Assembly (NCBI GenBank): GCA_007644065.1
Contig: VJWN01000018.1
Coordinates: 620,001 to 684,000 of the forward strand
Reading direction: 5' to 3'
From: Margaritispora aquatica
Lineage: Eukaryota; Ascomycota; Leotiomycetes; Helotiales; Discinellaceae
DNA: 64,000 nucleotides
Part shown: positions 56,788 through 64,000 of the stretch, in pieces
Position numbering within the stretch: the stretch's first letter is position 1
How the letters are laid out: every line of letters begins with the position of its first letter
Made by a program: the position numbers and the translations under genes
Notes under the pieces: model-generated
The model's database searches: none
Told to the model about the DNA's origin: nothing
What the model saw: only the letters and a program-made list of their open reading frames with translations

Positions 56788-57289
56788 TGAACAGTACAGT
56801 ACTGTAGCTCCGTATGGGAAGATATCTATCTCACATGGTCCCTTGCTCCCTCCCCTTGCTCGTTTGTACTTGTGTGTGATGATTATTATAATGATTATAA
56901 TGATTATAATTATTCTTGATCAATGGTTTTATAATTTAAGATTTATTATGACTATTATTATTATGATTTGGGTATATTATTTTACATTTTTACATGCAAT
57001 GATAAACACAAACCTACCCTTTCGTCTCATGTTTTTGTTTCTTGGGACGACTGAGACTGAGACTAACCACGCAATCTCCCGTTATGGGTCCGTATTATAT
57101 ACCTTTATTGGTAGGTGGGCAGTTGAGATTACTTTATCTTGACAGCACATAATCCATTCATCCACATGGCAAGTATTCAGTGCTTCAGTTGTTCACCGTC
57201 ATTCATGGTATGGTTGGTTTGGTTTGGTTACCTGCAAGTGGTTGTTGGCGGAGAGAGAATAAGACCATTCTAAACACCCTCCCTCACGT

Positions 57290-57430
57290 TCTAGATCTCT
57301 CTCTCTCTCTCTCTCCCTCTTTTTATTCTTCACCCTCATTTACGCCTCTCCCTCACCTTTTGGTGTAGACAGAGACACACATCCGACCACACACACACAC
57401 ACACACTCACTCACCCTCACTCACTCACCC
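57290..57430. repeat. CT and AC dinucleotide tracts
   Basis: A (CT)n run near 57295-57316, a (CA)n run near 57388-57406 and CACTCA units to about 57430. Simple repeats without a gene. Confidence 0.8.
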
Positions 57431-57760
57431 CAAACATCCAACCAACCAGCTCCCATGATGCCCTCACAGAAAAGTCCGACATCGCATTAGACACCAGTTC
57501 TGACACCCTTTCATGCAGGAACCAGACACTTGACACTAACTGAAGGTGGTGGTCATGGTCAGTGGTCAGTTCTTCCGCGTCGGCACCCGCTCCCATTTCC
57601 CCATTTCGGGAGAAATGGGAGATGATCACCTCCCAATACCAGATGGCACCCATGACTTTTGTTCAACATCACCACATCAACCACTTGAGCATCTTCAGCA
57701 TCTCAAAGGTGGCTGAGTCGGTTTCTTCCCCCCTTCGAAATGTTGAAAATGTTCTGTGCC

Positions 57761-57962
57761 CACTCACTCACTCACTCACTCACTTCCCGTCCCCAGACCT
57801 TGACGCAGATCCATTGAGTGAGTACCGCCGTAAGTGATTGAGCGATTGAGTGATTGAGTGATGATCGGGTAAGACAAAGGGGGAAAGTTTCCTCCGAGAG
57901 AAATGAAATCAGCGAGAGAGAGAGGAGAGTCAGAGCCAGAGCCAGAGCCAGAGCCAGAGCCA
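57761..57962. repeat. Cluster of tetramer, octamer and hexamer repeats
   Basis: CACT units at 57761-57784, GAGTGATT units at 57835-57863 and GAGCCA units at 57931-57962, spaced within 200 bp. Confidence 0.8.
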
Positions 57963-58773
57963 CGAGAAGATAAGGAATTATTATGTACCTACAGTACAGT
58001 ACAGTATGTGCAGTACATGAAATTCATTCTCGTTGTGCGGGTGGATAAGGAAAGAGTAAGGTAGTCTGTCTGTCTGTACCAACAAGACATGTCACAGATC
58101 TTTTTTGGTGAAAGCCTTCAAAAACTCTCTGTGAGATTCAAGTCGTGGATGTCACTTCAAACTAAAGCCAAACACCTGCACTTTGCCAGGCCTTCACTAG
58201 ACTCACTCACACTTCGCTCCAAATCCAGATCCACAAGTACCGATGCACCATAATGACGGCATCTTCCTTCCCTTCCCCAGACAACCCTCCATCCCCTCAG
58301 CTGAGCAAGGGACCACTCCAGAGTGACATTGCTGAAGCCTAGGACCTATTCTACATTCAGATGCCATGTCGTCTCAAAACAATACGAGGTGTACGCAATG
58401 AACTGCGCCTTCGAGCCTCGAGGAACTAGTTTGGAATATATTCTTCAGATTACTGAACTTGAGTCCATCAGTAGATAGGTAGGTAAATAGGTGGGTAGCT
58501 ACATCATCATTCAAAAATACGCTCATATGTATAGATGCATCTCCAGATGCCGCCAAAATCCATGCTCGCCAAAATATTCCTCCCATATCCATATCACTTC
58601 GATTCAATCCGCTAGCAAATAGCCCATCCACATACTCCTTTTGTCTCCTGCATACGCCATTGATGTGGCCCAATGACTTCCGAGTAACTCCAGAGAAAAC
58701 ACCAAGTCCCAATGCTGACAAAGCTATACATATTATACCGTCCAAACGCCATCCCAGTTTCATCAATCAATCT

Positions 58774-61096
58774 TCATGTCCATAACCATACACACCCACA
58801 ATTTGCCATTGCTTGACGTTCTGCTAGGTCGGTACTTCGTTCTTCCAAGGAAAAATCGAAGGCACGTTTCCCTGTCATTTGAGACACGGTCGAAGCTTCG
58901 GTTTCATTCAGGTAAATCGTGACTGCTTGGCCTGTGCTATTGATGATTGGTGAGGCATTGCCTTGGTAATCAATATGTTGCTGGACACCTAAACCTGATG
59001 TTAGCGGTGATCAGCATTGGAGTGACGGAAAGCTTACAGTAAGGACTGATGGACTGAGGTCCGGAAACTCGTCGTTCTTCAAGCTTGAGTACTTTAGGAT
59101 AGGCAGGTAGCCATTGAGGTTGCTGGTTAGAACCACTACTAGATGACCCTGTTGGATAAGGATTACCGCTCGTTTTCGATGCAGCTGATCCAGATGTTGT
59201 GGTTGCTGCTTTCCCAGCACTGCTCGTGAGATTTACCTGTTTTCTGGTTAGACCCCGCCGGCCCTCACATAACAGTGTGGAAGATACTTACATAGATAAA
59301 AGCCTCCAACAAGGTACCATTCCAATAGCAAAACCAAGGGTTATCACCCGGCTGTGCAACCTGCTTGCGCATGAAATCTCCGGCGTTGTGCTCTCGATCA
59401 TCACGTTCTCGATCGTCTCGCTTGCTGTGAATGCTGCCTGCTCCTTGAAGATTATCTTGTTGCACGACCACAATTTTGTTATAGGGGAGTTCAAAGAACC
59501 ACGCAGGTCCTTTTCCAGGCTCTTGATTGTCTGTCACCAGGTTCAGAATCTGTGTCTGAGAAAGGACTGGTGGCTTTGCTCCATAAGGATACGATTTGTC
59601 GAAAGTGTTGTTCCCAAGATTTAGATCAACCTCATTATTTCGGAGGGGATTATTGCTACCAACTATTGGCGTGATGGTGATGGTATAGGACAACTGAGGA
59701 ATTTGGCAAGACCAAGCTGCACTTTGCTGGGTGTTTGACAAGCAGCTATTTTGAATGGCCGATGGCGCTGAAATCGGTAGTGCGTATGTACCTGTGGCAA
59801 TTGCTGGAAGTCCTGCAGGTGAGGTTGTGAACGGTGTTGCATCGTATGTAGTAGTCATGGTAGTAACAACAACGCTTTGGCTATAGTACTCTGTCAGTTA
59901 TTATAACATATAGAAACCAAAGGCTGGACTTACACTTTTCCTTCACCTGAGTCGTCGTTGTGATGCTTGGGTGGATTGTGTTTTGGCTTAAGAACAGCAA
60001 GGACGGTCCCAAGAACGATACCAAACGATATGAAAACCAAGGCTATGAGAACTACGACCCATATCGGAACAATATTGCAAAGTTTCCTACGAGCAATTTG
60101 TTGCCATTTCTTCAGTACAGGCTTTTCAGACTCTCCTAAAGCAGCAACATTGACCTCGTGATTGCTCGTCTCGGACATGATACTTCGTGTGGATCGTCGC
60201 GATTGTGGTGAGATGGAGCGCAGATCCTCCCGAGATGCAAATTCTGGATTCCTGGTTGCCAGCCCAATTCCGCCTGCACCAGAAATTGTGGCAGGCACTA
60301 CAACATTAACGTTGGGTCGAGTCTTCCTAGCAATCGCCTCGTCTGGATACTGGGTGTATGGTGGAAGTTCTTCCGTGTGCCCATCGGGACCAATCAATCC
60401 AGCAATTTCCTCTCCATCTGGACCAAGCCGCCGTTGGTAATTGTTAACTGAGCCAGGGAATCCCACTGGCACAGCAGGTACCATAGCAATAGAGCTTTCA
60501 GCTACTTCCGCCTCGACGATGTTCTGAGGATACATTCCATATGGATGTGTTGGTCCACTGGGACCATTGTATGGTCTATCGGGAACCTGTATTGTTGAAG
60601 TCGTCGCCACACTTGCCGTCCTCGCTAGCCTGGATTCTTGGGGATATATCTGATATGGGTGCGAAGGACCTGTCGGACCTCGATATGGGCTTTCAGCCCT
60701 CACATATCCCATGTCTGTTGAGACACTCGAGTGTCTCGTCATGGCTGCATTACTGTTCGACGCGACCGTGGAATTTCTGTGCATTGAGCCCATACCTCCA
60801 TCATGTCGCAACGCAAACGAATCGATCCCTTGCGGCTTCGCTGTACTCGATGGTCGTGGCGGTGGTGTCCTTCTGCCCGGTGGGGTGTAGTGTTGTGACG
60901 ATTGAGAGGGTTGAGACATTGAGTTTTCCATCATCCCAACTCCACCACTCATTCCTCCCATACCCGGCCTGTAACCATCTGAAATCCCCATTGCAGCCAG
61001 ATCATAATCATCTTCATCATCGTCCTGCTGCTGCATTGACACTCGGGTCGATTCCCTCCTATCAATTCCTGTGGAACGACGCTGATGAGAGTCCAT
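58774..61096 (-). CDS. DUF7820-like single-pass membrane protein
   Basis: Four exons, complement(58774..58994, 59038..59236, 59292..59880, 59934..61096), give about 723 aa; introns are 43-55 bp. The first 340 residues are disordered and likely cytosolic, with two repeats of a GPTGPSHPYQIYPQ-type motif. One transmembrane helix lies at about 342-369 (IVPIWVVVLIALVFISFG). The extracellular part begins Thr/Ser-rich, then has SCLSNTQQSAAWSCQIPQL and NPWFCYWNGTLLEAFIYVN, and ends with a short C-terminus containing CGCVW. From memory this matches fungal DUF7820 proteins; function is unknown. Start at 61096 is the first ATG; an upstream exon cannot be excluded. Confidence is high for the gene, moderate for the name. 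Confidence 0.78.
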
Positions 61097-61458
61097 GTCG
61101 TGAAGCGTGAAGCGACCGGAGGACCGACGCTCGTGTCGTCTCGCGATGTTCCGATACACCAGCTGCTGATTCGGTGATTAAACAGTTCTCATCAATGTGA
61201 TCTTGGGTTTGATATGGTGTGATTTGATAACTGATAAATTGGTGGGTACGGATGGCGATGAATTGTTCTCGTTCTGAGAGTAAGTGTTTTGTCGTTGGAG
61301 CAGAAAGGATGTCGGTCGTCGATGTGGATGTGGAATGGAAGGGGCCACTTTCACTGGCACGGCACAGTGGTTGCAGTTGGTGCAGTGGTCTTAAGTGGTC
61401 TGTGTCAGTATGAGTGGTCAGGACAAGTACAGTGGCCATGAGTGAGTGGTTGTAAATG

Positions 61459-61518
61459 CCCTGCCCTGCTGCCCTGCTGCCCTGTCCTGCCCTGTCCTGC
61501 CCTGCCCTGCCCTGCCCT
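61459..61518. repeat. CCCTG pentamer repeat
   Basis: Repeated CCCTG(C/T) units in the upstream region of the DUF7820-like gene. Confidence 0.85.
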
Positions 61519-62500
61519 CTTCTTCTTCCCACCCTGTCCTGCCCTGAATCTGAATCTGGGCAATCGGCTTGTTCTCACCTGCCGAATTCTTCGAAACTCC
61601 CCCCTACGCTAATTTTCGAGACACTGTTTGAAAGTGCTGCACCACGACACACTGAGATGACTGAGGTGAATTGAGGTGGACAGACTCAGGATTCAAAGGA
61701 ACCACTTGCAATTGTTCTATTTCCATTTCCATTTTCATTTCCACTTCCATTCCGTTGTTCTTCCAAAACAGGCACTTCCTCAGTTACTTACCTGGGTGAT
61801 GGGATGAAGTGAGCAGAAATAAAGATGAAGCACCTTGTAAGGTCTTCTGATACCTCAAGTAGGTAATAAATCTTTCAAGCCCAGTCCACCAACAGAACCA
61901 CCTAGAGTACAGTCCCATCGAATCATTGATACCCTCACTGGGAATGCTCTGAAGCAAATCCTTCCATCCCATCGCTATGTCATGTCACCTCTCCCATGGC
62001 TGAACAGTGTCTTATCAAGCCTCTCTACTCTATTACACCTTTTGCTGCAATTTGGACTGTATTGCTCCAGCCAAGATTTTCCATCAAGCTTCCGACATAT
62101 CCACACCCATACCCACCACGTCTTTCCTAATGCAGTAGTAGCGGAGTGATCTTACCACACCCACATCATATTTTTCCGAACACATTCACTCGTGCTGAGA
62201 CCTTTGGGAACCATTGGGAGAAGGATTTATCATGCAGCGTGAGAGCGGGAATTACTCATTCAACTGATGATTAACCTTCTTGCTTAATGCTGTGGTCGTG
62301 TTGCGCCATCTGAAGGTAAGGTAAGTAAATCCATCACCTTCCTATGTCTTGGCTGGGGGGCCATAAAAATAGGTATTTAAGCCAGGTTTTCAAGCCCGAA
62401 TCCATTTTGAAACAGCAATCCGACCTTATCGAGCTTGGCATTTTAACCTTGTTCTGGCCCCGCAATTGACATCCCCGAGCCGCCAGTCATCTCTCTCCCA

Positions 62501-62534
62501 TAGCCGTAACCGTAGCCGTAGCCGTAGCCGTATC
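62501..62534. repeat. GCCGTA hexamer repeat
   Basis: About five GCCGTA units, intergenic. Confidence 0.85.
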
Positions 62535-64000
62535 CATCGTTTTAAACGTATTCGTATTGATGCTGCTCTTCAGGTCAAATATTCCACATGGACAAGCGTT
62601 TACTTCCCGAGGAATTGATCATACCGTCTTCACGTCTTCACTAACACGTGTATGATGAGAAGATGCGTTTATCCAAATTGGTGGTGTGTGTGCTGGGTAT
62701 GTCTCGTGGGCGGATGGGTAAATCCGAGTAATATGTTCGGTTTTAACCCACTATCTTGCCTCTTTCTGTGGGAAACAGCCTGATTTAGTTAATAACTCTG
62801 CGGATAGCAAGAAACTGCCGAAAAAGATAAAATACTAAGCTGCCGGCTTAGGAAATCTAGAGCATTCTCCCCAACTACTACATTGCTGAACTGCCGGCCC
62901 ATGGAGGATATAAAACCAGGATCTTGACACTGGTCAAATCGAAGGTTCATGAATAGAAGCATGGGCTTTCTTGAAAAGGGTAAATTAGGGTGAAACACCT
63001 TTCAAGCGTAAAGTTTCGAGGTTCCAGAAATTCAGAAGTTAAATTATTTGCAAACCATTGTTCCATAAATATGTATAAGACATAAGTGTACAATCAGAAG
63101 TAAGGGACCTCGAGGCAAAACTACACATTTACACTTGCCTGGCAGACGCGTTGAAAATGATGGACTTCTCATCACTTTCGGCAAGGACGAATAAACTAAA
63201 CCCGCGTCTTGTATTAACCAGAAACCACTTTATGTGTCTTTGTATATACTGTATTTCGTGGAGACTTTTGACTTTGGAATCCCATTCGATCAACGCTTCT
63301 CTGCCATTCAAATTTGAATGATGTGATGGTGTTGAAACGAACAACTCATAAAGGATAATTGTGACCGTCCGATGACTATTGGCAAAGTGAAAAACACGAG
63401 TACGTCCAGCTCAACGCCTCACAGCCATATCCAAGCTAAATGATAGTTGGGCCTAGAATCCCAATCACACAATCTCAGCTCATAAAGTTTGGTTCCTTGG
63501 CTTGCTTAGGAGATAATGGGGGTTGGCACAATTCCAGACATGAGACTGCCCAGGAAATCTTGTGAACACATAAAATCAAACTATAAAGAAACGGGTATCG
63601 AATCAGCATACAGGAAAAAGCTTGCATCTTCCTAATCAGACCCAAGACACTTGGCTGTCGAATTTCGAAAAGAAGAAAACACCAGAGCGACTTTGTATGA
63701 CCACATCCTAGAGAGGAAAGAATTGCCGCCCTCGCATCACTCCAGGAATAATGTCCGTGACTTGAAATGAATGAGGCGATATAAAACGACCAAGAGCAAA
63801 ACTTGACTTCAAGGGAAATGCTTGGTGCGAATACCAAATGGGAATATTCCGTGAGTCCACTATGAAGGCGCTTGATATCGGTAATGTTTCAAGAGCTTGT
63901 CCATCTGGTTCAGAAGCATCTGAAACATGCTCTATAGAAGAAACATTTCTTCAAGATGTCTTGCAAGATGGCAGTGATCTTTGGGAGGAACAACCTTGCA

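Larger units (their letters stand above)
56083..58773. other. Long repeat-rich intergenic region
   Basis: About 2.7 kb upstream of HMG-CoA synthase and downstream of the DUF7820-like gene. It is dominated by microsatellites and pyrimidine/purine-skewed runs. Open frames here arise from repeats and are not called. Confidence 0.55.
61097..64000. other. Right-end intergenic region, no gene supported
   Basis: About 2.9 kb with only short frames. It includes CCCTG repeats (61459-61518) and GCCGTA repeats (62501-62534). The frame at 63475-63837 (minus) has no recognised domain. The window end may cut a neighbouring gene, but none is visible. Confidence 0.5.

Noticed and set aside
56702..57142. 146-codon Met/Gly-rich plus-strand frame
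   Set aside because: Created by the ATGGGT hexamer repeat.
58430..58510. C/D-like boxes on the minus strand near the DUF7820-like gene 3' side
   Set aside because: Tract of TACCTACCTA repeats, no terminal stem, no intron context.

Overview
The window looks like nuclear DNA of a filamentous ascomycete (Pezizomycotina). Genes carry many short introns (about 43-180 bp) with fungal donors (GTAAGT/GTATGT), CTAAC- or CTGAC-type branch sites and short 3' ends. The set includes a Zn2Cys6 regulator, an ABCC transporter, a fungal-type three-domain tRNA ligase and a DUF7820-like membrane protein. No operons, phage, insertion sequences or CRISPR arrays were seen. A Leotiomycete affiliation is only an impression from gene content.

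Layout. 1-11.6 kb is gene-poor: a luciferase-domain (DUF5519-like) membrane protein (2.7-3.8 kb) and an APC amino-acid/GABA/choline-type permease (7.5-9.4 kb). 11.7-17.2 kb holds a 15-exon full-length ABCC transporter. 18.0-24.3 kb is dense: a PI-PLC-like phosphodiesterase, mitochondrial ribosomal protein uL10m, anthranilate phosphoribosyltransferase and a D-2-hydroxyacid dehydrogenase. 25.4-27.7 kb is a Zn2Cys6 factor followed by a 3 kb upstream gap with simple repeats. 30.8-37.2 kb holds Cwf19 (splicing), GPN1 (RNA polymerase II assembly), Rpb12 and a ubiquitin-domain UBTD/DC-UbP protein. 37.7-39.2 kb appears to be a non-coding, multi-intron snoRNA host gene. 39.6-45.8 kb holds a mitochondrial-type 'casein kinase II beta 2'-like protein, an aldo-keto reductase, a NIP30/FAM192A protein and a HIT hydrolase. 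46.4-53.2 kb groups three tRNA-maturation genes: Trm11, the RNase P subunit Rpp40 and tRNA ligase Trl1, with an ankyrin protein between. 54.4-56.1 kb is HMG-CoA synthase and 58.8-61.1 kb the DUF7820-like protein. The rest is intergenic with microsatellites.

The genes are mostly housekeeping and do not form one pathway, but 30.8-53.2 kb is rich in RNA metabolism. The most unusual structure is the snoRNA host region. Six box C/D-type candidates on the minus strand each lie about 59-74 nt upstream of an acceptor; five of these acceptors have a clear branch-site match. Three successive introns abut as AG|GT with no exon between them, and two of the candidates are large, paralogous RNAs sharing a hairpin. 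Several splice structures would be missed by simple ORF calling: a start-codon-only exon (UBTD), a 25-nt terminal exon (Rpb12) and an intron ending exactly at the ATG (uL10m).
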